In this document: piece by piece, positions 42,220-50,649 of the stretch | Layout: each line of letters starts with the position of its first letter | Position numbering within the stretch: the first letter of the stretch is position 1 | Assembly (NCBI RefSeq): GCF_000011645.1 | Contig: NC_006270.3 | Span: 2,725,501-2,789,500 of the forward strand | Reading direction: 5' to 3' | Length of the DNA stretch: 64,000 bases | Origin: Bacillus licheniformis DSM 13 = ATCC 14580 | Lineage (GTDB): Bacteria; Bacillota; Bacilli; Bacillales; Bacillaceae | Made by a program: the position numbers and the translations under genes | Notes under the pieces: model-generated | What the model saw: the letters and a program-made list of their open reading frames with translations, nothing else | Told to the model about the DNA's origin: nothing | The model's database searches: none

Positions 42220-42314
42220 TTTCGGCCTTATATTCAGCTTGCCATATTCATTTCTTTTCTAATCGTCTTTTTTCCGTTACTCTATAAAAAGAATACATTC
42301 GGGAGAGATCAATC

Positions 42315-43580
42315 ATGAAACCACTCGCATTTCGAATGCGCCCTACAAAAATCGAAGAGGTTCTCGGCCAGGATCACCTGGTCGGGGAAGGAAAGATCAT
42401 TCATCGGATGGTGCAGGCCAAACACCTTTCATCGATGATTCTGTACGGCCCCCCGGGCATCGGCAAAACGTCGATCGCCACGGCGATTGCCGGCAGCACG
42501 AGCATCGCTTTCCGAAAGCTGAACGCAGTCATCAATAATAAAAAGGATATGGAAGCCATTGCCGCCGAAGCAAAAATGTCGGGGCAGGTTATCTTAATCC
42601 TTGATGAGGTGCACCGGCTTGACAAAGGCAAGCAGGACTTTCTCCTTCCGTATTTGGAAAACGGCATGATTATCATGATCGGGGCGACGACAGCCAACCC
42701 GTACCATGCGATCAATCCGGCGATCAGAAGCAGAACGCAGATTTTCGAGCTGCATCCGTTAGACCCTGAACAAATCAAAACGGCCATTAAACGGGCGCTT
42801 GAAGATAAACACAGAGGCCTCGGTTCGTATGACGTTGCCGTCGATGATGAGGCGCTTGACCATTTGGCCCGCGGCTGCGGCGGAGATGTCCGCTCAGCTT
42901 TGAATGCGCTCGAACTTGCCGTATTGTCCACAAAGGAAAACAGTGAGGGAGCGATACGCATTACATTGGAAATCGCAGAAGAATGCCTGCAGAAAAAAAG
43001 CTTTGTCCATGACAAAGATGGAGACGCGCATTATGATGTCATTTCCGCCTTCCAAAAATCAATCAGAGGCTCTGATGTCAATGCTGCACTGCACTACATG
43101 GCAAGGCTTATTGAAGCGGGGGATTTGGAAAGCCTTGCACGGAGGCTGCTTGTTATCGCCTATGAGGATGTCGGGCTGGCGAGTCCGCAGGCTGGTGGAA
43201 GAACGCTTCAAGCCATTCAAACGGCGGAACGAATCGGATTTCCGGAAGCGAGGATTCCGCTGGCCAACGCCGTGATTGAGCTCTGCCTGTCTCCTAAATC
43301 GAACTCGGCGATCCTTGCAGTTGACGAAGCGCTGTCAGACGTCCGCTCCGGAAAGATCGGCGATGTGCCGAACCATTTAAAGGACGCCCATTACAAAGGA
43401 GCCGCTGAGCTTGGCAGAGGTGTGGAATACAAATATCCGCACGATTACGAGAACGGCTGGGTCAAACAGCAGTACCTGCCTGATCCGCTGAAAAACAAAG
43501 TTTACTATCAGCCGAAGCAGACGGGAAAATTTGAACTCGCACTGAAACAAGTATACGACAAGCTGATGAAACAAAAATAA
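42315..43580 (+). CDS. rarA: Replication-associated recombination protein A (RarA/MgsA)
   Basis: A 421-residue clamp-loader-like AAA+ ATPase. Walker A GPPGIGKTSIATAIAG (about 39-54), Walker B ILILDEVHRLDKGKQD, sensor 1 GATTANPY, and arginine-finger stretch NPAIRSRTQIF. A C-terminal RarA/tetramer domain follows with AYEDVGLASPQAG and KYPHDYENGWVKQQYLP. It acts at stalled forks with RecD2 and RecA. GGGAGAGATCAATC precedes ATG 42315. It diverges from cymR across the 574-bp leader/promoter region. Confidence 0.96.
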   Translation: MKPLAFRMRPTKIEEVLGQDHLVGEGKIIHRMVQAKHLSSMILYGPPGIGKTSIATAIAGSTSIAFRKLNAVINNKKDMEAIAAEAKMSGQVILILDEVHRLDKGKQDFLLPYLENGMIIMIGATTANPYHAINPAIRSRTQIFELHPLDPEQIKTAIKRALEDKHRGLGSYDVAVDDEALDHLARGCGGDVRSALNALELAVLSTKENSEGAIRITLEIAEECLQKKSFVHDKDGDAHYDVISAFQKSIRGSDVNAALHYMARLIEAGDLESLARRLLVIAYEDVGLASPQAGGRTLQAIQTAERIGFPEARIPLANAVIELCLSPKSNSAILAVDEALSDVRSGKIGDVPNHLKDAHYKGAAELGRGVEYKYPHDYENGWVKQQYLPDPLKNKVYYQPKQTGKFELALKQVYDKLMKQK

Positions 43581-43581
43581 T

Positions 43582-43657
43582 AAACGGCCTGTTTCTTTTC
43601 ATTAAGGAGGCCGTTTGTCTTGAAACCAAAAACGACAGCACCTCTGCTGTCGTTTTT
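43582..43657. terminator. Two terminator hairpins between convergent rarA and tcdA
   Basis: AAACGGCC / GGCCGTTT (43582-43616) and AAAAACGACAGC / GCTGTCGTTTTT (43628-43657). The second is bidirectional and perfect over 12 bp. Confidence 0.92.
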
Positions 43658-43660
43658 GTA

Positions 43661-44425
43661 TTACTTATCTTTCACCCTTTTGATCGGAATATCTTTCAAA
43701 AGCTCCATGATCACATGGCCGCCCATAATCAAGCCTGCGACTGACGGAACAAAAGCATTTGAAGACGGCGGCATCTGCGCTTTGCGGATTTTCGCTTCAT
43801 CATTTCCGACGACTTGGCGTACGTCTTCACGGATCACGATCGGACTTTCGTCAGAAAAGACGACTTTAATGCCTTTCGTAATGCCTTCCTTGCGAAGCCT
43901 CGTCCGGATGACTTTTGCAATCGGATCGGTGTGGGTTTTTGAAATATCGGCCACTTGAAACCTTGTCGGATCTGTTTTATTGGCCGCTCCCATGCTTGAG
44001 ATGATGTTGATGCCGCGCTTCAGGCACTCTTTCATTAAGTGGATTTTATAATGAATCGTGTCTGAAGCGTCGATTACATAATCCGGTTCATATGCAAAAA
44101 ACTGTTCATACGTCTCTTCGGTATAGAACATTTTTAAAGCGATGACGTCGCATTCCGGATTAATATCGGCGATTCTCGCTTTCATTAAGTCAACTTTCGG
44201 CTGTCCGACCGTTGAAAGTAAAGCAGGCAGCTGACGGTTGACATTCGTGATGTCAACATCGTCTTTATCGACCATCACGATTCTGCCGACACCTGAACGG
44301 GCGAGCGCTTCCGCGGCGAAAGAACCGACCCCGCCGACGCCCAAAACGGCGACCGTGCTGTTTTTTAAAATATTTAAACCTTCTTTTCCAATCGCTAATT
44401 CGTTGCGTGAAAACTGATGTAACAA
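43661..44425 (-). CDS. tcdA: tRNA threonylcarbamoyladenosine dehydratase (TcdA/CsdL)
   Basis: A 254-residue E1-like enzyme. The ATP-binding loop is GVGGVGSFAAEALARSG (about 30-46), followed by DKDDVDITNVNRQ. The catalytic-region YVIDASDTIHYKIHLM and the C-terminal SNAFVPSVAGLIMGGHV are conserved. It cyclises t6A37 to ct6A in ANN-decoding tRNAs, in the cytoplasm. The family start LHQFSRNELAIG sets TTG 44425 behind GGAGTGAGATTC, three codons into the long frame. A terminator follows; upstream lies the 6S RNA gene. Confidence 0.93.
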   Translation of the reverse strand: MLHQFSRNELAIGKEGLNILKNSTVAVLGVGGVGSFAAEALARSGVGRIVMVDKDDVDITNVNRQLPALLSTVGQPKVDLMKARIADINPECDVIALKMFYTEETYEQFFAYEPDYVIDASDTIHYKIHLMKECLKRGINIISSMGAANKTDPTRFQVADISKTHTDPIAKVIRTRLRKEGITKGIKVVFSDESPIVIREDVRQVVGNDEAKIRKAQMPPSSNAFVPSVAGLIMGGHVIMELLKDIPIKRVKDK

Positions 44426-44581
44426 GAATCTCACTCCATCTTTATAAACAGTTACCGATAGTATCTTATCATAATCGGGTGATTAAACAAGCGGTCTATT
44501 TCATTTTGCCGTCATATTTTTTCGCTTCGCCTCATAGATTATCCTATGTATGGCCGAAAAACGGCCTTTTCAAGCACAAAA

Positions 44582-44776
44582 AAGTCCCGATTGTGCCGTT
44601 GTCGTATTCCTTCGTTTTGATCCCGCTCTCGGCAGGTGGGTGTTCTGTTCCAAACTTTGCAAGTCCTCCTGAGCACACGAGTGATAAGAGGCATTTGCTC
44701 CATTCGGAAACATCGAACTCCCAAGTAAAAAAATGTTCGGTCAAAACTAGGTGTACAACAAACACATCAGGACTTT
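44582..44776 (-). ncRNA. bsrA: 6S-1 RNA (bsrA/ssrSA)
   Basis: The minus strand from 44776 reads AAAGTCCTGATGTGTTTGTT, then GTACACCTAG..., then TACTTGGGAGTTCGATGTTT and CCGAATGGAG..., closing with CACAATCGGGACTTTTTTGTG. The 5' and 3' ends pair (AAAGTCC with GGGACTTT), leaving the large central bubble expected of 6S RNA. This matches B. subtilis 6S-1 RNA in sequence, length (about 190-195 nt) and position between aspS and tcdA. It binds SigA-RNA polymerase and reshapes transcription in late growth. The rest of the 418-bp tcdA-aspS gap holds a GGCCG/CGGCC hairpin and no coding gene. Confidence 0.93.
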
Positions 44777-44787
44777 ATTTGTTAAAA

Positions 44788-44816
44788 ATGATATCATACG
44801 TCCCTTTGATTTTCAA
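44788..44816 (-). promoter_or_regulatory. SigA promoter of 6S-1 RNA
   Basis: Minus strand: TTGAAA (44816-44811), exactly 17 bp, TATCAT (44793-44788) with an extended TGA just before it. It lies immediately upstream of the RNA 5' end. Confidence 0.75.
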
Positions 44817-44844
44817 TGGGATGTACAGCCGTATATTTTACAAT

Positions 44845-46623
44845 TTACTGTCGAATTTTGCGTTTGATTTCAAGGTGCAGCTCATCAAGCTGAGCATTGT
44901 CGACCTCGCTTGGCGCTTCGGTCATCAGGCAGCTTGCGCTGGCCGTTTTCGGAAATGCGATCGTATCCCTCAAATTCGTACGGCCGCTGAGCAGCATCAC
45001 CAGCCTGTCAAGACCGAGCGCAATTCCGCCATGCGGAGGAGCCCCGTAATCAAAAGCCTCGAGCAGGAACCCGAATTGCTCCTTCGCTTCTTCTTCTGAA
45101 AAGCCGAGAAGGCCAAACATTTTCTCCTGAACGTCTTTTTCAAAAATACGGATCGAGCCGCCGCCAAGTTCATAGCCGTTTAGGACAAGGTCGTAAGCCT
45201 GCGCTTTCATGTCCTGCGGATTCGTCTCGATCAGCTTGAGATCCTCTCTGACAGGCATTGTGAACGGGTGGTGTGCGGCATAGTAGCGGCCTTCCTCAGC
45301 ATCGTACTCAAGAAGCGGCCAGTCGACAACCCATAAGAAGTTAAACAAGCTTTCATCGATCAGGTTCAGCTCTTTACCAAGCTTTAAACGAAGCGCTCCC
45401 AGCGCGTCATTGGCGACTTCGAGCTTGTCGGCCACAAAGAGAAGCAGATCCCCGTCTGCGGCGTCAAGCGCCTGAACAAGTGCCTCCTGTTTTTCGCCGG
45501 CAAAAAACTTCGCAATCGGTCCTTTAAGTCCATCCGCTTCTGTTTTCAGCCAAGCCAGCCCTTTTGCTCCATAGTTTGCAGCGAACTCTCCAAGCGCATC
45601 GATATCTTTGCGAGAGTAGTTTGCAGCGGCTCCTTTTACATTGATCGCCTTGACCGCTCCGCCGTTCGCCACAGCCGAAGCGAACACTTTAAAGTCCGAA
45701 TCCTTCACTGCTTCTGACACATCCGTCAACAGCATGCCGAAGCGCGTATCCGGTTTGTCTGAGCCGTATCGGTTCATTGCATCCTCATACGACATTCTAG
45801 GAAGCGGAAGCGAGATTTCAATGCCGTGCGTTTCACGCATCACATGCGCCATCATTTCTTCTGAGAGCTTCATGATGTCTTCCTGGCTCATAAATGACAT
45901 TTCGATATCGATTTGCGTAAACTCAGGCTGACGGTCGGCGCGCAGGTCCTCATCCCTGAAGCAGCGGGCGATTTGATAATAGCGGTCAAACCCTGACACC
46001 ATCAAGAGCTGCTTAAAGATTTGCGGAGATTGCGGAAGCGCATAAAATTCCCCTTCATGCACCCGGCTCGGTACAAGATAGTCGCGCGCGCCTTCAGGCG
46101 TGCTTTTTGTTAAAACAGGCGTTTCAATATCAAGAAAGCCGTTGTCATCCAAAAAGCGGCGGACAGCTTTTGTGACGTTATGGCGCATTTTCAGGGAGTT
46201 GAACATCTCCGGACGGCGCAAGTCGAGATAGCGGTGCTTTAATCTGATGTCTTCAGATACTTCTGCAGCCTGGTCGCTGATCGCAAAAGGAGGCGTTTTG
46301 GCCGCACTCAGCACATCTACCGATTCCGCCTGAATTTCGATCCTTCCGGTCTTCAAGTTTGGATTGACTGTTGCTTCTTCACGGGCAACGACTTTGCCTG
46401 TAATGTCAAGCACATATTCGCTGCGGATGCTTTCAGCTGTTTCCAGGGCGTCTTTGGAAACGTCTGGATTAAATACGACCTGCACAATGCCGGTACGATC
46501 TCTCAAATCAATAAAAATCAAGCCTCCAAGATCGCGTCTTTTTTGAACCCATCCTTTTAAAACGACGGTTTCTCCGATCGCCTTCTCCGTTATTTCGCCA
46601 CAATAATACGTTCGTCCAAACAA
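44845..46623 (-). CDS. aspS: Aspartyl-tRNA synthetase
   Basis: A 592-residue class IIb bacterial-type enzyme. N-terminal OB fold GWVQKRRDLGGLIFIDLRDR binds the anticodon. Motif 2 is RCFRDEDLRADRQPEFTQID and motif 3 GGIALGLDRLVMLLSGRTN. The bacterial insertion GAD domain lies between about 280 and 420. It charges tRNA-Asp (and may be non-discriminating for Asn in Bacillus; not readable here). The start is TTG 46623 after AAGGAGAGG. It follows hisS by 14 bp under the same T-box leader. Confidence 0.98.
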   Translation of the reverse strand: MFGRTYYCGEITEKAIGETVVLKGWVQKRRDLGGLIFIDLRDRTGIVQVVFNPDVSKDALETAESIRSEYVLDITGKVVAREEATVNPNLKTGRIEIQAESVDVLSAAKTPPFAISDQAAEVSEDIRLKHRYLDLRRPEMFNSLKMRHNVTKAVRRFLDDNGFLDIETPVLTKSTPEGARDYLVPSRVHEGEFYALPQSPQIFKQLLMVSGFDRYYQIARCFRDEDLRADRQPEFTQIDIEMSFMSQEDIMKLSEEMMAHVMRETHGIEISLPLPRMSYEDAMNRYGSDKPDTRFGMLLTDVSEAVKDSDFKVFASAVANGGAVKAINVKGAAANYSRKDIDALGEFAANYGAKGLAWLKTEADGLKGPIAKFFAGEKQEALVQALDAADGDLLLFVADKLEVANDALGALRLKLGKELNLIDESLFNFLWVVDWPLLEYDAEEGRYYAAHHPFTMPVREDLKLIETNPQDMKAQAYDLVLNGYELGGGSIRIFEKDVQEKMFGLLGFSEEEAKEQFGFLLEAFDYGAPPHGGIALGLDRLVMLLSGRTNLRDTIAFPKTASASCLMTEAPSEVDNAQLDELHLEIKRKIRQ

Positions 46624-46637
46624 AGCGGTCCTCTCCT

Positions 46638-47912
46638 TTAACTTTCAGTGTTTGTTTTCAAAAAACGGATGAAATCATCAAGGCCGATGGCCTGTTGATC
46701 TCCTGTTTTCCCATCTTTGACATTAATTTGATTTTGGTTCAGTTCATCCTCGCCCAAAACAGCGATATATTTCGCATTGAGACGGTCGGCGGATTTAAAC
46801 TGGCCTTTCATTTTTTTCTGTTCATAGTCGATTTCCGCGGATATCCCCGCTTCTCTCAGTTTATAGAGAAGGGATACGGAATAGTCTTTGGCTTTGTCGC
46901 CAAGTGTCACGATATAGCAGTCAATGCCTTCATCCGCTCCGACTTTTACATTTTCAGCATCCAGTGCGGCGAGAAGGCGTTCGATGCTCATCGCAAAGCC
47001 GATGCCCGGCGCTTTCGGACCGCCGAACTCCTCGGTAAGGCCGTCATAGCGCCCCCCGCCGGCAAGCGTCGTAATCGCTCCGAAGCCTTCGGCATTGCTC
47101 ATGATTTCAAAGGCCGTGTGATTGTAATAGTCAAGCCCTCTCACCAGATTCGGATCGACCTCAAATGCAATGCCGATGTCCGTCAGATATTGCTGTACCT
47201 TTGCAAAATATGCTTTAGATTCTTCATTTAAGTAGTCAAGAATCGACGGAGCCGTTTTCAGCAGTTCATGATCCCTGTCTTTTTTGCAGTCCAGAATCCG
47301 CAGCGGGTTTTGCCGGAGCCGTTTTTGACAGTCTGAACAAAACTCGTCGATCCGCGGCTCAAAGTGGCGGATCAGCGCTTCTCTGTGAGCGGTTCGGCTC
47401 TCTTTGTCGCCGAGGCTGTTAATGACAAGCTTCAGGTTGCTGAGACCCGCTTTCCGGTATACACTCATCGCCAAAGCAATGACCTCCGCGTCAATCGCCG
47501 GATCGTTCGAACCGATCGCTTCGATGCCGAATTGATAAAATTGGCGGTAGCGGCCCGTCTGCGGCCTTTCATAGCGGAACATCGGTCCAATGTAGTAAAG
47601 CTTCGTCGGCTGAACCGGATTTGCAAAAAGTTTGTTTTCCACAAAAGAGCGTACTGCAGATGCAGTGCCTTCAGGACGAAGCGTCAGGCTTCTTCCTTTT
47701 TTGTCTGCGAATGTATACATTTCTTTTTGCACAATATCGGTCGATTCTCCCACCCCGCGGGAAAATAGTTCTGTATGTTCAAAAATAGGCGTCCGGATTT
47801 CTTTATATTGATACGCATGACACGTTTCTCTCGCAATCTTTTCGACATATTGCCAGCGTTCCGATTCTCCGGGGAGAATATCTTGTGTTCCCCTTGGAAT
47901 ATTAAATCCCAT
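46638..47912 (-). CDS. hisS: Histidyl-tRNA synthetase
   Basis: A 424-residue class II enzyme. The start motif is MGFNIPRGTQDILPGESERW. Motif 2 lies in GPMFRYERPQTGRYRQFYQFG, the His-A signature LVRGLDYYNHTAFE and His-B signature GGGRYDGL are present, and the C-terminal anticodon domain runs from about 330. GAGGAGGATTTTAAAA puts the start at ATG 47912 (M7 of the long frame), the standard length. T-box upstream; aspS downstream. Confidence 0.98.
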   Translation of the reverse strand: MGFNIPRGTQDILPGESERWQYVEKIARETCHAYQYKEIRTPIFEHTELFSRGVGESTDIVQKEMYTFADKKGRSLTLRPEGTASAVRSFVENKLFANPVQPTKLYYIGPMFRYERPQTGRYRQFYQFGIEAIGSNDPAIDAEVIALAMSVYRKAGLSNLKLVINSLGDKESRTAHREALIRHFEPRIDEFCSDCQKRLRQNPLRILDCKKDRDHELLKTAPSILDYLNEESKAYFAKVQQYLTDIGIAFEVDPNLVRGLDYYNHTAFEIMSNAEGFGAITTLAGGGRYDGLTEEFGGPKAPGIGFAMSIERLLAALDAENVKVGADEGIDCYIVTLGDKAKDYSVSLLYKLREAGISAEIDYEQKKMKGQFKSADRLNAKYIAVLGEDELNQNQINVKDGKTGDQQAIGLDDFIRFLKTNTES

Positions 47913-47959
47913 TTTTAAAATCCTCCTCATGACTTAAATGCTTTTCTCATTTATGGAAA

Positions 47960-48240
47960 TAAAAAAACCCCCGAACCTACTATAAAACCAATAGTAGGGA
48001 CGAGAGTTATACCCGTGGTGCCACCCTAGTTGGAACGATAAATCCGTTCCCGCTCATGCCTTTAACGCAGGTTCACGTCCGCCGCCTAATTGCTCGCATG
48101 TTATGCCGGGCTTTCAGCGGGAAACCTTCGGAGTGTTCATTCGGTCAAGATACCGTGCAGACCGCTTTCAGCCCAGGGCGGTTCCTCTCTTTTCACGTAC
48201 TCTTGCCTACTATTCTCCATCTTCAGTTCAGCTCATATGT
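47960..48240 (-). promoter_or_regulatory. T-box riboswitch of the hisS-aspS operon
   Basis: The minus strand carries AGGGTGGCACCACGGG at 48027-48012, the conserved T-box, then a terminator CCTACTAT / ATAGTAGG with a T7 run (about 48000-47960). A CAC triplet in GAATGAACACTCCG of stem I is a candidate histidine specifier, in line with the first gene. The 374-bp gap between hisS and yrzK contains nothing else. Confidence 0.93.
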
Positions 48241-48286
48241 ACACTAATTTATATTATAATACGAGTGTTACGTTTGCATGTCAACC

Positions 48287-48451
48287 CTATTTGCGGTTCT
48301 TTTTATTCTGAATTGATTCTTTGGACGTCAGCCCCAGCTCAGTGGCCGTTTCTTCCATGAAGCCGGCGCGCTCCGGGTCCGCATGCTCCTTTAGATGCAG
48401 ATTCGCATCTTGCTCATGGATCGCCCTGCCCATTCTTTGATTATACCTCAT
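48287..48451 (-). CDS. yrzK: YrzK small hypothetical protein
   Basis: A 54-residue charged soluble protein: MRYNQRMGRAIHEQDANLHL, KEHADPERAGFMEETATELG, then LTSKESIQNKKNRK. The frame opens earlier at 48505, but AAAGGATGTTGCTGC places ATG 48451. It lies between the hisS T-box and the divergent yrvJ, as yrzK does in B. subtilis. The HADPERAGFMEETA segment resembles small acid-soluble-type helices, but the function is unknown. Confidence 0.8.
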   Translation of the reverse strand: MRYNQRMGRAIHEQDANLHLKEHADPERAGFMEETATELGLTSKESIQNKKNRK

Positions 48452-48593
48452 GCAGCAACATCCTTTTGATATCTTTTTTCTATAGTATAAACAAATCATT
48501 TTCATTTTATTAAAAAAACGGCAAGGAATATACGATATAGAAGAAGAAGTAGTGTTCCAAGTTTTTTACCGAAAGGAGGAGATGGGAATCAAT

Positions 48594-50165
48594 ATGAAAA
48601 AAAGAGCGGTATTGATCCTATCGATGATGCTGGCAGCACAAGCAGCCTTTTATACATCGTCAAACACAGCTTCTGCAGCCATCGGGGAAGCCGTGATTGC
48701 CACCGATGAAATCAATGTCAGAAGCGGGCCTGGACTGAGCCACGAAATCGTCAGCGTCGTCAGCAGGAATGAAAGCTATCCGATTCTTGAAGAACGCGGG
48801 GATTGGGTGCAAATCCAGCTGAACGGCGGGCAAAAAGGCTGGGTCGTATCCTGGCTGATCAAGAAAAAGAGCCAAGTCTCCAGCGGATCTGATTCCGCAT
48901 CGGGAAAAGTCACATCTTCCGAAGCAAACTTGAGAATCAGAAAAGGCCCCGGCACTTCATATGAAGTCCAAGGCGTATTCCCTGAAGGAGAACAGGCTGA
49001 CCTGCTAAAGACCGACGGAAAATGGATAAAGATTTCCTATCAGAACATCACAGGCTGGGTCTATTCAGATTATGTCAATCAAGGTTCAGGCGCGAAACAG
49101 TCTCAATCGTCTTCATCACATGCTTCATCATCAAAATCGGGAACGGTCGGCGTATCCACCTTAAATGTCAGGAGCACAGCTTCCCATCAAGGCCGGATTA
49201 TTGCCACGCTCCAACGGAATGCAAGTGTGACGATTTTAAACGAACAGCACGGCTGGTATGAAATCGAATTTAATGGACAAAAAGGCTGGGCCGCAAGCCA
49301 CTATATTCTCGAAGGAAACAAACAGAACAGCGGAACCTCGGAAACAAGCAGCAGCTCCGAAGCAAAACGGCAGGCCACCATCGTGTATGAAGGCACAAAT
49401 GTTAGAAGCGGGCCTTCGACATCCTCAGCGATCGTCAAACGCACGGGAAAAGGCGAGTCTTACCCGATCGTCTCTACAAAAGGAGACTGGTATGAAATCA
49501 AACTGTCAAACGGCGATTCCGCTTATGTCGCAAGCTGGGTCGTTCAGACTGTTGACCAGGCAGGCTCAGCCGGAGATTCGAAAAGCGCAGCACCGCCTTT
49601 GGCAAAGCGGTCAAGCTCGGGAGGCACAATCAAAAATAAAACGGTTGTCATCGATGCCGGACATGGAGGACATGACAGCGGGACAATCGGAACGCGGGGG
49701 ACGCTCGAAAAACGGCTGACCATCAAAACGGCAACGCTTCTTGCCGCGAAACTGAGAGCCGATGGCGTCAACGTCTATATGACGCGGAATGACGATTCTT
49801 TCGTCAGCCTTCAGTCGCGGGTCGCGACCTCTCATTACCGAAACGCCGACGCTTTTATCAGCATTCATTATGATAGCTTTCCAAATGCGTCCGTCAGGGG
49901 AAATACGGCCTATTACTACAGCCCGTCCAAAGACCGGAAGCTCGCAGCAGACGTGCAGTCCGAGATCGAAAGGCACTCGCCTCTGCCAAGCCGCGGCGTA
50001 CTATTCGGGGACTACTTCGTATTAAGAGAAAATAAACAGCCCGCCGCATTGTTTGAACTCGGCTACTTGAGCCATCCTCAAGAAGAAGCGGTAGTCAGCA
50101 CGAACGCTTACAGAGAAAGAGTGACAGACGGCATCAGAAGCGGTCTAGAAAACTATTTTGACTAA
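48594..50165 (+). CDS. yrvJ: N-acetylmuramoyl-L-alanine amidase with four SH3b domains
   Basis: A 523-residue exported wall hydrolase. The signal peptide (KKRAVLILSMMLAAQAAFY, cleavage after TASAA) is followed by four bacterial SH3 domains. Their INVRSGPGLSHE, LRIRKGPGTSYE, LNVRSTASHQGR and TNVRSGPSTSSA starts lie near 40, 105, 180 and 265, separated by serine-rich linkers. The amidase_3 domain (about 345-523) has VVIDAGHGGHDSG, the Glu/His zinc ligands, ISIHYDSF and FELGYLSHPQEE. It cuts the MurNAc-L-Ala bond. AAGGAGG lies 14 nt before ATG 48594; ATG 48582 is an alternative start. A hairpin terminator follows. Confidence 0.94.
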   Translation: MKKRAVLILSMMLAAQAAFYTSSNTASAAIGEAVIATDEINVRSGPGLSHEIVSVVSRNESYPILEERGDWVQIQLNGGQKGWVVSWLIKKKSQVSSGSDSASGKVTSSEANLRIRKGPGTSYEVQGVFPEGEQADLLKTDGKWIKISYQNITGWVYSDYVNQGSGAKQSQSSSSHASSSKSGTVGVSTLNVRSTASHQGRIIATLQRNASVTILNEQHGWYEIEFNGQKGWAASHYILEGNKQNSGTSETSSSSEAKRQATIVYEGTNVRSGPSTSSAIVKRTGKGESYPIVSTKGDWYEIKLSNGDSAYVASWVVQTVDQAGSAGDSKSAAPPLAKRSSSGGTIKNKTVVIDAGHGGHDSGTIGTRGTLEKRLTIKTATLLAAKLRADGVNVYMTRNDDSFVSLQSRVATSHYRNADAFISIHYDSFPNASVRGNTAYYYSPSKDRKLAADVQSEIERHSPLPSRGVLFGDYFVLRENKQPAALFELGYLSHPQEEAVVSTNAYRERVTDGIRSGLENYFD

Positions 50166-50168
50166 TTT

Positions 50169-50194
50169 AAAAAGCTCCCAATCGGGAGCTTTTT
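50169..50194. terminator. Bidirectional terminator between yrvJ and dtd
   Basis: Perfect stem AAAAAGCTCCC / GGGAGCTTTTT with a 4-nt loop between convergent genes. Confidence 0.95.
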
Positions 50195-50636
50195 ATGCTT
50201 TCGAATCCATAATAAACGTGACGGGACCCGAATTTGTCAGCTTGACATCCATCATTTCTCCAAATCTTCCCGTTTCGACAGTGACGCCTTTTGCGCGAAG
50301 CATGCTGTTCCACTCTTCGTACAATTGAAGCGCCTGATCGGGCTTTGCCGCTTTTGTAAAATTCGGCCGTCTTCCTTTTTTCGTGTCGCCGTACAAGGTA
50401 AACTGAGAAACCGATAAAACGGAGCCCCCGACATCTAAAAGCGACAGGTTCATCTTTTCGCCTTCATCCTCAAAAATTCGCAGATTGACAAGCTTCTCCG
50501 CCAAATATGCGGCATCCTCGCTCGTATCTTCGTGCGTCACGCCGACAAGCACCATCAAGCCGAGGCCGATTTCGCCGACAGTCTCGCCTCCTACCGAAAC
50601 GCTTGCATCTGTGACGCGCTGAACAACTAATCTCAT
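50193..50636 (-). CDS. dtd: D-aminoacyl-tRNA deacylase
   Basis: A 147-residue enzyme. Signature motifs are SVSQFTLYGDTKKGRRP (substrate-side SQFTL) and NSGPVTFIMDS near the C-terminus (the cis Gly-Pro motif that excludes L-amino acids). It removes D-amino acids and glycine wrongly attached to tRNA. AGGAAAAGCGTC precedes ATG 50636, 13 bp after the relA stop, so the two genes are co-transcribed as in other bacilli. Confidence 0.97.
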   Translation of the reverse strand: MRLVVQRVTDASVSVGGETVGEIGLGLMVLVGVTHEDTSEDAAYLAEKLVNLRIFEDEGEKMNLSLLDVGGSVLSVSQFTLYGDTKKGRRPNFTKAAKPDQALQLYEEWNSMLRAKGVTVETGRFGEMMDVKLTNSGPVTFIMDSKA

Positions 50637-50649
50637 GACGCTTTTCCTC

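Noticed and set aside
44539..44765. Two minus-strand ORFs of 61 and 73 codons
   Set aside because: They lie fully inside the 6S-1 RNA sequence, which explains the conservation there.
44407..45099. 230-codon plus-strand ORF over the tcdA-aspS gap
   Set aside because: It covers the 6S-1 RNA gene and the start of tcdA and end of aspS on the other strand; chance open frame.
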